In this document: positions 1 to 9,563 of the stretch, one piece after another
Numbering within the stretch: the stretch's first letter is position 1
How the letters are laid out: every line of letters starts with the position of its first letter
Origin: Brooklawnia propionicigenes
GTDB taxonomy: Bacteria; Actinomycetota; Actinomycetes; Propionibacteriales; Propionibacteriaceae
Length of the DNA stretch: 64,000 nucleotides
Assembly: GCF_030297015.1 (NCBI RefSeq)
Contig: NZ_AP028056.1
Coordinates: 1,808,939 to 1,872,938, forward strand
Direction: 5' to 3'
The notes under the pieces: model-generated
What the model was told of the DNA's origin: nothing
The model's input: the letters and a program-made list of their open reading frames with translations, nothing else
Database searches by the model: none
Program-made: the position numbers and the translations under genes

Positions 1-1
1 C

Positions 2-1210
<1,209 letters not shown>

Positions 1211-1216
1211 TCATTC

Positions 1217-1795
1217 ATGAGTGAACCCGTGGACCAGGCAGCCAAGCCCGACGAGCTTCTTGACGAGGCCGGCGAGCAGGCTGGCCTGACCTCGGATGAC
1301 GCTGGCCAGGCGGCTCCGGCTGATGCCGGGGCCGCCTCCGGCGCCGCCCCCGGCAGTGACGAGCAGATCGCTCAGCTGAAGGCCCTGGCTGCCGAGCGCA
1401 CCGAGGACCTGCAGCGTGTCCATGCCGAGTACGTCAACTACAAGAGGCGCGTCGACCGTGATCGCGCACTGGCCCGTCAAGGTGGTATCGAAGCGCTGCT
1501 GCGCGACCTACTGCCGGTCTTCGATTCGATCACCGCGGCCGAGAAGCAAGGCGAGCTGACCGGAGGCTTCAAGCTGACTGCGGACGAACTGTCCAAGGTC
1601 ACCAAGGTGTATGGACTCGAGTCGTTCGGTGCTCCGGGCGATGAGTTCGACCCGCGGCTGCACGAAGCCCTGATGCAGGTGCCCGACCCGAACGTCACCG
1701 AGATGGTCGTGCGTGAGGTCATGCAGAACGGCTTCCGCATCAACGATCAGGTGGTTCGTCCGGCGCGCGTGGTCGTCTCGGTACCGGCCGAGTGA
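1217..1795 (+). CDS. grpE: Nucleotide exchange factor GrpE
   Basis: GrpE releases ADP from DnaK and resets the chaperone cycle. The 192-residue protein has an acidic, Ala-rich, probably disordered N-terminus (residues 1-50). A coiled-coil helix with [10 protein letters not shown] near residue 76 follows, then the C-terminal beta domain with [15 protein letters not shown] and RPARVVVS, a usual GrpE ending. It lies 6 bases after dnaK and 29 bases before dnaJ in the same operon. Length and motifs match actinobacterial GrpE and nothing looks broken. Confidence 0.97.
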   Translation: MSEPVDQAAKPDELLDEAGEQAGLTSDDAGQAAPADAGAASGAAPGSDEQIAQLKALAAERTEDLQRVHAEYVNYKRRVDRDRALARQGGIEALLRDLLPVFDSITAAEKQGELTGGFKLTADELSKVTKVYGLESFGAPGDEFDPRLHEALMQVPDPNVTEMVVREVMQNGFRINDQVVRPARVVVSVPAE

Positions 1796-1824
1796 CGTGA
1801 CCAGACTGGAAAGGAGGTAGGGCG

Positions 1825-2997
1825 ATGAGCCAAAAAGACTGGATGGAGAAGGATTACTACAAGATCCTCGGTGTCCCCAAGGACGCCAAGCCTGAACAGA
1901 TCAAGAAGGCGTTCCGTAAGATCGCCCGCGAGAACCATCCTGACCAGCACCCCGGCGACAAGAAGGCCGAGCAGCGCTTCAAGGAAGCCTCCGAGGCCCA
2001 CGATGTGCTGAGCGATCCGAGCAAGCGCGCCGAGTACGACGAACAGCGCAGCTTGTTCGGATCGGGCGGCTTCCGCTTCCAGCGTCCCGGGCCTGGGCCC
2101 AGTGCCTCCGGCGGGATGGGCGGCGAGAACGTCTTCCGTACCAACGTGGGCGACGCAGGTCTGGGTGATCTGCTCGGCAATCTGTTCGGCCAGGCGGGCG
2201 GCACGTCGTCGGCCAGACGGACGCAGACCCGTTCACCGCGCCGCGGCGCCGACATCGAGGGCGAAGTCACCATCGGCTTCAACCAAGCTGTCGAGGGAGC
2301 CACGGTCGGCGTCCAGATGGTCAGTGAGGAAGCCTGCCAGGCCTGCCACGGCACCGGCGCGAAAGCCGGCACGTCGCCGCGGGTCTGCCCGACCTGTCAG
2401 GGCTCGGGCGTTCAGCAGGCGAGCGCGGGTGGTCTGTTCCAGATGACCGAGCCGTGCAGCGAATGCCACGGCCGTGGCCTGATCGTGGACGATCCCTGCG
2501 AGGTCTGTCACGGCAGCGGCCGGGCACAGAGCCGGCGCACCATGCAGGTCCGGATCCCCGAAGGGGTCTCGGACGGGCAGAAGATCCGCATCAAGGGCAA
2601 GGGTTCTCCCGGCGAGAACGGTGGCCCCAACGGCGATCTGTATGTGATCGTGCACGTGCGTCCGCACCCGATCTTCGGGCGCAACGGCGACAACATCACG
2701 GTCACCGTGCCGGTCACCTTCACCGAGGCCGCGCTGGGCGCCGAGATCGAGGTGCCGACCCTGGGCGGCGGCAGCGTCAAACTGCGGGTGCCCGCAGGGA
2801 CCCCGAACGGACGCACCTTCCGGGTGCGTGGTCGCGGTGTCGCCAAGGGCAACGGCCAGAAGGGTGACCTGCTCGCCACGATCGAGGTGCAGGTGCCGCC
2901 GATGCTGAATGACGAGGCCCAGCAGGCGCTGCGCACCTTCACCGATGTGGCGCACCAGTCGAATCCGCGCGCGGATCTGTTGGCGAGCAACCGATGA
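1825..2997 (+). CDS. dnaJ: Chaperone DnaJ (Hsp40), class I
   Basis: DnaJ delivers unfolded clients to DnaK and stimulates its ATPase. The J domain (residues 10-75) carries the HPD tripeptide in ENHPDQHPGD. A Gly/Phe/Pro-rich linker follows. A zinc-finger region has four CxxCxGxG repeats (CQACHGTG, CPTCQGSG, CSECHGRG, CEVCHGSG), and two beta-barrel client-binding domains end the 390-residue chain. The start has a near-perfect Shine-Dalgarno (AAAGGAGG about 8 bases upstream). The long N-terminus before the J domain (MSQKDWMEKDYY) is typical of the actinobacterial DnaJ1 in the dnaK operon. The stop overlaps the hspR start as ATGA. Confidence 0.98.
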   Translation: MSQKDWMEKDYYKILGVPKDAKPEQIKKAFRKIARENHPDQHPGDKKAEQRFKEASEAHDVLSDPSKRAEYDEQRSLFGSGGFRFQRPGPGPSASGGMGGENVFRTNVGDAGLGDLLGNLFGQAGGTSSARRTQTRSPRRGADIEGEVTIGFNQAVEGATVGVQMVSEEACQACHGTGAKAGTSPRVCPTCQGSGVQQASAGGLFQMTEPCSECHGRGLIVDDPCEVCHGSGRAQSRRTMQVRIPEGVSDGQKIRIKGKGSPGENGGPNGDLYVIVHVRPHPIFGRNGDNITVTVPVTFTEAALGAEIEVPTLGGGSVKLRVPAGTPNGRTFRVRGRGVAKGNGQKGDLLATIEVQVPPMLNDEAQQALRTFTDVAHQSNPRADLLASNR

Positions 2998-3416
2998 GTG
3001 CGGGGATGCTGCCCGAGGTCATGGACCCCGACGGCCCGATCTTCAGTATTTCGGTAGCAGCTTCCCTGGCCGAGATGCATCCGCAGACCCTGCGGCAGTA
3101 CGACCGGCTCGGGCTGGTCATCGCGAGCCGCACCAAGGGCGGCGGGCGGCGTTATTCGCCGCGCGATATCCAGCGGCTGCGGCTGATCCAGCGGCTCTCC
3201 CAGGAAGGCATCAACCTCACCGGGATCCGCCGGATCCTCGCACTGCAATCCGAACTCGAGGAAGCTCAGCGCCGCATGGACGACATGACCGAGCTGGTGC
3301 GCCGGCTGGTCGAGCAGCACGAATCGCAAGGACGGCGGATCTTCTCCGCCGGTTCGACCGGAAACGTTGCCCAGGGACGGTTCTACCATCCCCGGCTCGC
3401 CCTGCCGGGCCGCTGA
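2994..3416 (+). CDS. hspR: Heat-shock repressor HspR, MerR family
   Basis: HspR represses the dnaK operon in actinobacteria by binding HAIR inverted repeats, with DnaK as corepressor (established for Streptomyces and Mycobacterium). The 140-residue protein has a MerR-type winged helix at residues 17-85. Its recognition region reads MHPQTLRQYDRLGLV, followed by GGGRRYSPRDIQRL. A coiled-coil segment with IRRILALQSELEEAQRRM comes next, then a variable tail. The start overlaps dnaJ by 4 bases, implying translational coupling and autoregulation as the last gene of the operon it controls. A long perfect inverted repeat lies 38 bases downstream. Confidence 0.96.
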   Translation: MSAGMLPEVMDPDGPIFSISVAASLAEMHPQTLRQYDRLGLVIASRTKGGGRRYSPRDIQRLRLIQRLSQEGINLTGIRRILALQSELEEAQRRMDDMTELVRRLVEQHESQGRRIFSAGSTGNVAQGRFYHPRLALPGR

Positions 3417-3453
3417 AGCCGGCCTCGAGCAGCGATCGCCGATAGTTCCACCA

Positions 3454-3500
3454 CACAGGCCCCGGAGCCGTGACTCGTTCAGTCAGCTCCGGGGCCTGTG
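3454..3500 (+). terminator. Terminator hairpin after hspR
   Basis: Two perfectly complementary 15-base arms (3454-3468, CACAGGCCCCGGAGC, and 3486-3500) are separated by 17 bases. There is no U-tract, as is common in high-GC actinobacteria. The position directly after the dnaK operon and before a separate gene fits transcription termination. Confidence 0.85.
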
Positions 3501-3575
3501 CTCTGCCCGGCCGCGCCGGCTCACCCCCGCCGACGCCGATGATCCGACCACGGACGCGGCGACTAGGCTGATGGG

Positions 3576-4133
3576 ATGAAGTTCCGAGACCACCACGCGT
3601 CCTGTCATGGATTCAATCCGGTCCGTCCCTCCGGCGGTGAGTGGACGCACGCGATGATGCTGCATGATGGCAGCACCGTCTACGCGGACACCGCGGCCGA
3701 GATCGTCGAGGAGATGATGCCCGGTCTCGACTCGCTCGATGAGCCGGCCAGGAGTCAGGCCCGGATCCGTCATGCCGCGCGGACCGCGGCCGTCGTCCAG
3801 CAGATGGTCATCGACCGCGCACGCTACGAGGGCACATTCGACCCGGACGACGCAGAAGTGGCGCCACTCGTGCAGATCCTGGTGACCGACAAATCGCTGT
3901 CGCTCAGCCTGGAGCTGCCCCAACACCCCGGCGAGCCCGCCGACTGGCTGCCGGTGGTGCCGCTGGTGCTGCTGGCCACCAGCTATGCACCGACCACGGA
4001 GTATCCGCGGATCGGCGGGAATGTCATCTGGATCGATCCGGCGACCGACGAGAGCTATCTGGCGTCGCTGAACGCGACCGGGCTGTTCAGCTACTGGGCC
4101 GCCGAGACCGCTGGGACGCTCAGCAACAGCTAG
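3576..4133 (+). CDS. Conserved hypothetical protein, 185 aa
   Basis: I do not recognise a family. The protein is soluble and acidic, with no signal peptide or membrane segment. It opens MKFRDHHASCHGFNPV and continues with segments such as DGSTVYADTAAEIVEEMMPG and WLPVVPLVLLATSY. It reads like a small actinobacterial protein with a mixed alpha/beta fold, and ends with an aromatic-rich stretch (FSYWAAETAG). It stands between the heat-shock terminator and galE, with 51 bases before galE and the same strand, so cotranscription with galE is possible. Codon usage matches its neighbours, which supports a real gene. Confidence 0.8.
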   Translation: MKFRDHHASCHGFNPVRPSGGEWTHAMMLHDGSTVYADTAAEIVEEMMPGLDSLDEPARSQARIRHAARTAAVVQQMVIDRARYEGTFDPDDAEVAPLVQILVTDKSLSLSLELPQHPGEPADWLPVVPLVLLATSYAPTTEYPRIGGNVIWIDPATDESYLASLNATGLFSYWAAETAGTLSNS

Positions 4134-4184
4134 GCTCGCAAGGAGCATCCCCCACCAAGCAGTACCCCAACGGAGAGGACGAGA

Positions 4185-5153
4185 ATGAGTTGGCTGGTCA
4201 CCGGCGGAGCCGGATACATCGGTTCGCATGTGGTGCAAGCATTCCTGGACGCCGGGATCACCCCGGTCGTGATCGATGATCTGTCGAGCGGGCACGCCGA
4301 CTTCGTCCCCAAGGGCGTGGTCTTCGTTCAGGGAACGATCCTCGATACCGACCTGGTCACCCGGACTCTCACCGAGAATGCGTGCGAAGGTGTCGTCCAT
4401 CTCGCCGGTTTCAAGTACGCGGGCGTGAGCGTCAGCAGGCCGCTGCACACCTACGACCAGAACGTCACCGGAACCGTCTCGCTGCTGCGGGCGATGCAGT
4501 CGGTCGGGGTGCACAACTACGTCTTCTCCAGCTCGGCGTCGGTCTACGGCACCCCGGACGTCGATCAGGTCACCGAACAGACCCCGACCGCCCCCGAGTC
4601 GCCGTACGGTCAGACCAAGCTGATCGGCGAGTGGCTGGCCGGCGACATCGCCAAGGTCGATCCGCAGTGGCGCTACACGAATCTGCGCTACTTCAACGTG
4701 GTCGGCTCCGGTTCGGACGCCCTCTACGACACCAGCCCGCACAACTTGTTCCCGATCGTCTTCGACGCGCTGCTCGCCGGCCGCACCCCGAAGATCTTCG
4801 GCGACGACTACCCGACCCCGGACGGCACCTGCGTGCGTGACTATGTGCATGTCGCGGACCTGGCGATCTCGCATGTCGCCGCCGCGAAAGCGATGGCCGC
4901 CGGCACGGGCCTGCAGGTCGCCTACAACCTGGGCAGCGGGGACGGTTCCAGCGTCGCCGAGATCATGTCGGCGATCGCCCGGGTCACCGGCGTCGATTTC
5001 ACTCCGGAGATCGCGGCCCGGCGACCCGGAGACCCCGCCCGGATCGTCGCCAACGGCGACGCGGCGGCGCGCGATATCGACTGGAAGATGCGCTACACCC
5101 TGGACGAGATGGTCTCCTCGGCCTGGAGCGCTCGGCAGGCTCACCAGTCCTGA
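4185..5153 (+). CDS. galE: UDP-glucose 4-epimerase GalE
   Basis: Interconverts UDP-glucose and UDP-galactose (Leloir pathway, envelope glycan precursors) with bound NAD. The 322-residue extended SDR protein has the N-terminal Rossmann motif GGAGYIGSH (residues 6-14). A catalytic Ser lies in SSSASVYG, and the Tyr-Lys pair is in SPYGQTK. Substrate-side motifs include RYFNVVGSG and GTCVRDYVHVADL. The start ATG has GGAGAGGA a few bases upstream. The last codons run directly into a 15-bp minisatellite (5147-5221), so the C-terminus may vary in length between strains. Related nucleotide-sugar epimerases cannot be excluded from sequence alone. Confidence 0.93.
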   Translation: MSWLVTGGAGYIGSHVVQAFLDAGITPVVIDDLSSGHADFVPKGVVFVQGTILDTDLVTRTLTENACEGVVHLAGFKYAGVSVSRPLHTYDQNVTGTVSLLRAMQSVGVHNYVFSSSASVYGTPDVDQVTEQTPTAPESPYGQTKLIGEWLAGDIAKVDPQWRYTNLRYFNVVGSGSDALYDTSPHNLFPIVFDALLAGRTPKIFGDDYPTPDGTCVRDYVHVADLAISHVAAAKAMAAGTGLQVAYNLGSGDGSSVAEIMSAIARVTGVDFTPEIAARRPGDPARIVANGDAAARDIDWKMRYTLDEMVSSAWSARQAHQS

Positions 5154-5236
5154 ACTCGGCGGTTCTGAACTCGATGGTTCTGAACTCGATGGTTCTGGAT
5201 TCGGCAGTTCTGAACTCGGCGGTCCTGAACCTCTGA
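5147..5236. repeat. 15-bp minisatellite after galE
   Basis: About five to six head-to-tail 15-base units of the form GTTCTGAACTCGATG (5162-5176 and 5177-5191 are identical; 5147-5161, 5192-5206 and 5207-5221 vary slightly). A degenerate copy follows to about 5236. The array begins inside the last galE codons and fills the gap to the convergent PH-domain gene. Confidence 0.9.
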
Positions 5237-5238
5237 AC

Positions 5239-7011
5239 TCAGCGGCCCTGAACCGGCTGACCTGCCGAGGGCGGCTGGCCGGGTTGCGGTCCGGGCGGTG
5301 ACGGCTGTGCCGCTGGGCCCACGATCCACGGGGGTTGGTCGGGCAGGTGCAGCAGTGACAGCTCGGGATTCGAACGGGCGGCTCGCATCCGGTCCAGCTC
5401 GCTCATCGCCAATGCCCGGGCATCGGCCTGATCCAGATGCTGGCAGACCACATCGACCGGGCCCGGTGTGGTGTGTGCCTGCACATCGGCCAGCCCCAAT
5501 CGCCGCTGGATGACTCCTTGCCGGATGCGCACCGACTGCACCCGGGCATGCGGGACGATCGACGTGCGCCTGCGCAGCAGCCCGCCCGCGGCGACCAGCA
5601 CCCGATCGTCGTAGCCCCAGAAGTAGGTCTGCGCGTCCAACCAGCGCAGCCAGCGTGCACGCTGGGGGATCGGATGCATCCTGATCGCGGGCATGTTCAG
5701 CCTGGGCCACAGGGTGCGCAAGACGACATCGACGTCGGCGCCCGGCCCGACCGGCAGCAGCAGGTTCGCCGGGACATGCTCACTGGATTCACTGGGCAGG
5801 CCGAGCACATCGATGCGGACCCGGTACCAACCGAAGGCCCGCCACAGCAGCGGCTGGCTGATGTCGACGGCCTGCACCCGGTTGCGGGGGATCGTCTGGC
5901 TGGTCAGCGAGGTGAGGCCCGACGCGGTGCGCAGCCCGCCGTCCGGGGTCATGCTGAGGACGAAGTTCCACTCGTTGCGCAACCGGTTGAGCACCATCGC
6001 ACCCATCGCGAGCAGCCACGGCAGCAGGATCGATGTCGACAGCAGACCGATCGGCTGGTCGTTCCAGATCGACCAGCCGACCACCCCGGCGATCAGAATC
6101 AGTAGGAATACCGTCGAATTGGTGACCACCATGGACGCCAGCAGTCGCGCCGGTGGCACGGTCACGATCCGGCGATCAGCCGGGGAGGCGTCGGTGAACG
6201 CGGTGCCGACGGGAACCTGCGCCGCCTCGGCCACGGTGGTGCGGGTGCCGTGCGCGCGGGTGATCAGGTAATCGCGCAGCTGGTAGGCGCGCTTGCGGGA
6301 GAGGTACTCGATGGTTGCATTCGAGCCGCCGCCGCCCACGTCGATGCGCAGCGCCGCCAGGCCCAGCAGCCGGGCGATCAGCGGCTGGGTGACGTCCACC
6401 GACTGAATCTTGGTGAAGGCGATCTTCTCCGAGCGCTGCGAGATGAAGTTGTGCTCGATGCGCACCTGCTCGTCGTCGATGATGAAGCTGGTGAAGCGCC
6501 ATGCCAGATAGCCGGCCCCCAGTGAGACGGCAAGCACGAGCACGAGGATGCCTGCCGGAACATACCAGTAGGTGGCGATGGTCTGCCAGCCGCCGGCCTG
6601 GGCCTGCCGGAGGATGTCCGGGACGTCGCGCAGAATGAAGTAGCCGACCGCCAGCAACGCGATCCAGCTCTTGGCGATCGGGGTCAGTGGATGCGGATGC
6701 TCCAGGACCGGGGCATATCCGGATTGTGGTCCGGACGGCGTCCCAGCCTGGTGGGGCTCGCCGGTCTGCGAGGGCGGGCCGGGTTGAACCAGTTGGTCAG
6801 GGTGAACCGGTTGGTCAGGGCGAACCGGCTGGTTGAGGTGGACTGGTTGGTCGGGCCGAACCGGTTGGTCGGGACGAAGCGGCTGGTCAGGGCGAACCGG
6901 TTGGTCGGGACGAAGCGGCTGGTCGAGGTGAACTGGTTGGTCGGGGCGAACCGGCTGGTCAGGACCGACAGACCCGTCCTGGTATCCGGGACCCGGATCG
7001 GTGCTGCTCAC
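5239..7011 (-). CDS. PH-domain membrane protein, YdbT-like, with pentapeptide-repeat N-terminus
   Basis: The 590-residue protein resembles the bacterial PH domain (bPH2/DUF304) membrane proteins of the YdbT type. Residues 17-75 are a tandem pentapeptide repeat of the form RPDQP(V/L), probably disordered and cytoplasmic. Paired membrane segments follow near residues 115-165 and again near 285-330. bPH2 modules follow each pair (for example FTKIQSVDVTQPLIARLLG and IPRNRVQAVDISQPLLWRAFG), and a third PH-like segment has HARVQSVRIRQGVIQRRLGL. A Pro/Gln-rich tail ends it. The start overlaps the upstream YdbS-like gene by 4 bases. In Bacillus, YdbS and YdbT belong to the envelope-stress SigW regulon; a similar role here is inference. 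Confidence 0.85.
   Translation of the reverse strand: MSSTDPGPGYQDGSVGPDQPVRPDQPVHLDQPLRPDQPVRPDQPLRPDQPVRPDQPVHLNQPVRPDQPVHPDQLVQPGPPSQTGEPHQAGTPSGPQSGYAPVLEHPHPLTPIAKSWIALLAVGYFILRDVPDILRQAQAGGWQTIATYWYVPAGILVLVLAVSLGAGYLAWRFTSFIIDDEQVRIEHNFISQRSEKIAFTKIQSVDVTQPLIARLLGLAALRIDVGGGGSNATIEYLSRKRAYQLRDYLITRAHGTRTTVAEAAQVPVGTAFTDASPADRRIVTVPPARLLASMVVTNSTVFLLILIAGVVGWSIWNDQPIGLLSTSILLPWLLAMGAMVLNRLRNEWNFVLSMTPDGGLRTASGLTSLTSQTIPRNRVQAVDISQPLLWRAFGWYRVRIDVLGLPSESSEHVPANLLLPVGPGADVDVVLRTLWPRLNMPAIRMHPIPQRARWLRWLDAQTYFWGYDDRVLVAAGGLLRRRTSIVPHARVQSVRIRQGVIQRRLGLADVQAHTTPGPVDVVCQHLDQADARALAMSELDRMRAARSNPELSLLHLPDQPPWIVGPAAQPSPPGPQPGQPPSAGQPVQGR
6788..6975. repeat. 15-bp coding minisatellite (RPDQP repeats)
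   Basis: Tandem 15-base units such as GGTTGGTCGGGACGA, alternating with variants, encode the Arg/His-Pro/Leu-Asp/Asn-Gln-Pro pentapeptides in the N-terminus of the YdbT-like protein on the minus strand. The repeat keeps the reading frame, so copy-number change would lengthen or shorten the tail without breaking the gene. Confidence 0.9.
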
Positions 7012-7535
7012 AGCCCGGTCGCCTGCATCTCGCCGCGTTCGGTGAGCCGGTCACGCAGCGCGGCGGCCGCGTCGGGATCGAGGCCGGGGATGACGGCGTC
7101 CGACTGCGCGGAGGCTGTTACCAACGCCACCGTGGCCACCTTGAAGGCACGATCCAGCGGGCCCGCCGAGATGTTGACGGCCTGCATGCGGCCGTACGGT
7201 ACGACCGTCAGTCGCCGGTTGAAGATGCCCGACTTGATGTAGAGATCGGATTCGCGTTCGGCGTACGCCCAGGACCGAGCGATCGCACCCTGGCGCCAGA
7301 AGCGCCAGATGGCGAGCCCGGCGCAGATCGCGATGCTGGCGATCAGGGCCCAGTACAGCTGGCGCGGAGCCTGCTCGAAAACCAGCAGGGTGATGGCTTG
7401 CGGAGCGATGATAATCAGCGCCAGGATCAGCCAGCTGATCGCCGACAGCAACCGGCGCAGACTTGCGTAGCGGGCAGACACCGGCGTCCAGGCTTCGGTG
7501 GGAGGAGCGAACAGGGCGACCTGGGATCTGTCCAT
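7008..7535 (-). CDS. PH-domain membrane protein, YdbS-like
   Basis: The 175-residue protein has two adjacent membrane segments (about residues 28-75) followed by a single bPH2/DUF304 domain containing SGIFNRRLTVVPYGRMQAVNISAGPLDRAFKVATV, quoted in part here by its key residues YGRMQ and the AFKVATV core. This is the YdbS architecture. It lies one base after the LiaF-like gene and overlaps the YdbT-like gene by 4 bases, so the three form a tight operon read on the minus strand. YdbS and YdbT families occur as partner genes in many Gram-positives. The molecular function is not established; a lipid or envelope-stress role is the usual proposal. Confidence 0.85.
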   Translation of the reverse strand: MDRSQVALFAPPTEAWTPVSARYASLRRLLSAISWLILALIIIAPQAITLLVFEQAPRQLYWALIASIAICAGLAIWRFWRQGAIARSWAYAERESDLYIKSGIFNRRLTVVPYGRMQAVNISAGPLDRAFKVATVALVTASAQSDAVIPGLDPDAAAALRDRLTERGEMQATGL

Positions 7536-7536
7536 C

Positions 7537-8046
7537 TCAGAAGTTGCCCTGGATGCGGTCGCTCAAGGTGATGTGTTTGCTGCCGTAGACGATCACTTCA
7601 CCGAAAACGAGGGTGCCTGTCAGGGTGAGCTTCGGGCTGCCGGGCTGGGGTGGGCTGAGCTTCTTCAGCTTGATGTCCGACCCGAAGGTGCGGGTCTCGT
7701 CGACGATGACGGTGCCTTTGGGCACCCAGATCTTCACATCGCCCATGAAGCAGCTGAGGTCGATGACGACGTTGAGCGACTCGAAGACCGCCTCACGCAT
7801 GTCGAGTTTCACCGTGCCCAGTGTCGAATTGACCGTCAGGCTCGGTGGCACGATCCACGCGCCGTCGCGCTGTTTGGTGCCGAGCACGGCGCTGACCGAA
7901 TTCGTCAGATAGTGCGTCGGTGCGACGGCTTGGGGATTCGTTTGTGGAAGTACCAGATCATCGGCGTGGTGGGCGTCCTGGATGTTCCGCTCACTGTTCT
8001 CGGGCTGGCGGAACTGCGGCTCGTCGTTCATCGGCTGACCGGTCAT
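7537..8046 (-). CDS. LiaF C-terminal-like cell-envelope response protein
   Basis: The 169-residue protein has a hydrophilic N-terminal half. The C-terminal beta-helical domain resembles the LiaF C-terminal (cell wall-active antibiotics response) family: repeated short strands such as LDMREAVFESLNVVIDLSCFMGDVKI and VPKGTVIVDE, then LTLTGTLVFGEVIVYG. Unlike full LiaF it has no membrane segments, so it is the soluble domain alone. It is the first gene of a minus-strand operon with YdbS- and YdbT-like genes, one base from the next. The pairing suggests an envelope-stress sensing or response module; this is inference from families. Confidence 0.75.
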   Translation of the reverse strand: MTGQPMNDEPQFRQPENSERNIQDAHHADDLVLPQTNPQAVAPTHYLTNSVSAVLGTKQRDGAWIVPPSLTVNSTLGTVKLDMREAVFESLNVVIDLSCFMGDVKIWVPKGTVIVDETRTFGSDIKLKKLSPPQPGSPKLTLTGTLVFGEVIVYGSKHITLSDRIQGNF

Positions 8047-8073
8047 ACCTCCATCGTCTCAACTGGGAGTCAG

Positions 8074-8113
8074 CCGTTCAACGTCCGGCACAAACAGGCC
8101 GGACGTTGAACGG
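8074..8113 (-). terminator. Terminator hairpin after tpx
   Basis: Perfect 16-base arms (8074-8089, CCGTTCAACGTCCGGC, and 8098-8113) with an 8-base loop lie just downstream of the tpx stop on the minus strand, before the LiaF-like gene. This separates tpx from the envelope operon. Confidence 0.88.
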
Positions 8114-8145
8114 ATTGGTCGACGGCGGCTCGGCGCGTCGTCCGA

Positions 8146-8643
8146 TCAGCCGAGCGCGGCGATCGCGGCGTCGTAGTCGGGTTCGGTCTTGATCTCGGGC
8201 ACCAGCTGGGTGTAGCTGATCGTGCCGTCGGTGTCGATGACCACCACCGAACGGGCGAGCAGACCGGCCATCGAGCCGTCGGCGATGGTCACCCCATAGT
8301 CCTCGCCGAAGCTGGAACGGAACGCGGAGGCGGTGATCACGTTGTCGATGCCTTCGGCGGCGCAGAAACGCCCCGCCGCGAACGGCAGGTCCTTGCTGAT
8401 GGCGAGGACGACGGTGTTGTCGAGTCCGGCAGCGAGTTCGTTGAACTTGCGGATGCTCATGGCGCAGATGCCGGTGTCCAGGCTCGGGAAGATGTTCAAG
8501 ACGATGCGCTTGCCGGCGAAATCGTCCAGGGTGATGGTGCTCAGATCTGAGCCGACGAGTTCCACCGCGGGCGCGGGAGTGCCCACCGCGGGGAGTTCGC
8601 CGACGGTGGAGATGGGCTGAGAAGCTAACGTGATACTGGCCAT
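8146..8643 (-). CDS. tpx: Thiol peroxidase Tpx (atypical 2-Cys peroxiredoxin)
   Basis: Reduces hydrogen peroxide and alkyl hydroperoxides in the cytosol using thioredoxin. The 165-residue length is normal. The peroxidatic cysteine is Cys60 in [16 protein letters not shown] and the resolving cysteine is Cys94 in [12 protein letters not shown], 34 residues apart as in Tpx. The C-terminal [17 protein letters not shown] is also family-typical. In many Tpx proteins the active-site stretch reads SVDTPVCATSVR, so this copy differs slightly but keeps the essential Thr and Cys. It is monocistronic, with a strong terminator downstream and a tRNA gene upstream. Confidence 0.96.
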   Translation of the reverse strand: MASITLASQPISTVGELPAVGTPAPAVELVGSDLSTITLDDFAGKRIVLNIFPSLDTGICAMSIRKFNELAAGLDNTVVLAISKDLPFAAGRFCAAEGIDNVITASAFRSSFGEDYGVTIADGSMAGLLARSVVVIDTDGTISYTQLVPEIKTEPDYDAAIAALG

Positions 8644-9020
8644 GGCTTCATTGTCGTGGGGATGCCCAAGCGCAGGGGAGGGTTTCGCCGTCGGCTTAGG
8701 CCGGCGGGACGCGCCTGGCTGGGATATCGATCGCGGCTATCAACTTGGCTATCTCACGCCCTATCACGGTCTGGCGTTGAGGCGGCGGATTCCATGTCTG
8801 ACTAGGTGGAGCGGGCGACGGGAATCGAACCCGCGTGTCCAGCTTGGGAAGCTGGCGCTCTACCATTGAGCTACGCCCGCAGGGCGTTGAGGCAACGACG
8901 CGGTTGAGAGTCTAGCGCATTCGCGCGGATGCTGCGTCCTGGTTGGGATGCGTCGGCGGTTCGCTGTCGGGATTGAATCGGCTTGTCGATGTGACAAGCC
9001 GAATCTTCGGCAGCCGGCAG
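8644..9020. other. Intergenic region holding tRNA-Gly
   Basis: The gap between tpx and the PemK-like gene contains tRNA-Gly(CCC) at 8807-8880. I see no supported protein gene in it. An 11-base direct repeat (GGCGTTGAGGC) flanks the tRNA at 8773-8783 and 8883-8893, without other signs of integration. Confidence 0.7.
8807..8880 (-). tRNA. tRNA-Gly (anticodon CCC)
   Basis: The reverse strand begins GCGGGCGTAGCTCAATGGTA, with acceptor arms GCGGGCG/CGCCCGC, D loop, anticodon loop TTCCCAA (anticodon CCC), and T arm GCGGGTTCGATTCCCGT. The discriminator T is followed by an encoded CCA (8807-8809). The mature body without CCA is 71 nt. All stems pair. Confidence 0.96.
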
Positions 9021-9563
9021 TCAGTCGTCCCAGTGCTCGCGGACCTCGGCGGCGACCTTCTGGAAGACCGCGGCGCTCACGCTCCCACTCGCTCGGCGCA
9101 CGTACGCCGGGTCGATCCGGACGATGCGGTCGGTGCGCACCTCGCTGACGCGGCGCTGCTTGTCCCACTCGCCCGAGCCGATCTCGACCCAGTAGCGGCC
9201 GGCACGGCGCTCCTGCTCGGCGTCCCGGTCGTGGTCCTGGCTGGTCGCGGGCAGGCCGAGCAGCCAGCCGCTGTGCGCGCCGATCAGCAGGACCGGCCGG
9301 TCCTTGCCCTGGCTCGGGTCTTCCTCGTACGCGATCCATGTCCAGACCATCTGCCCGGACGCGAAGCCCCCCGGCCCCTTCGCCTGGTAGCGCATCTCGG
9401 GCAGGCCGTCGAAGTCCGCGGCGGGTTGCCCGGTGCCGGCGGCCGGCCGCGCGGTGGGCGCCTGGCTTGTCGTCCGAATGGCTGCGGTCTTGGTCGCCGA
9501 GGTGTTGTCGTGCAGCAGCCTGCCGGCCAGCCGGGCCAGCGACTCGAAATCGCTCCAGCGCAT
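9021..9563 (-). CDS. PemK/MazF-like family protein
   Basis: The 180-residue protein matches the actinobacterial branch of the PemK/MazF-like family. It has a variable N-terminus with a low-complexity segment (about residues 25-50). The core reads GQMVWTWIAYEEDPSQGKDRPVLLIG, with the typical W-x-Y-E-E-D and KDRP-V-L motifs shown here at about residues 72-96. A C-terminal DRIVRIDPAYVRRASGSVS segment follows. Canonical MazF toxins are ribosome-independent endoribonucleases. No antitoxin gene is adjacent; instead the start overlaps the stop of a membrane-protein gene by one base (TGATG). Toxin activity is therefore uncertain, and a housekeeping RNA-processing or other role is possible. Confidence 0.7.
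   Translation of the reverse strand: MRWSDFESLARLAGRLLHDNTSATKTAAIRTTSQAPTARPAAGTGQPAADFDGLPEMRYQAKGPGGFASGQMVWTWIAYEEDPSQGKDRPVLLIGAHSGWLLGLPATSQDHDRDAEQERRAGRYWVEIGSGEWDKQRRVSEVRTDRIVRIDPAYVRRASGSVSAAVFQKVAAEVREHWDD

Noticed and set aside
3483..5144. 553-codon minus-strand frame opposite galE and the hypothetical gene
   Set aside because: GalE motifs are on the plus strand and the antisense product has the Arg/Gly/Val bias of a shadow frame.
8773..8893. Attachment-site-like 11-base direct repeat around tRNA-Gly
   Set aside because: GGCGTTGAGGC is too short and no integrase or foreign cargo lies between the copies.
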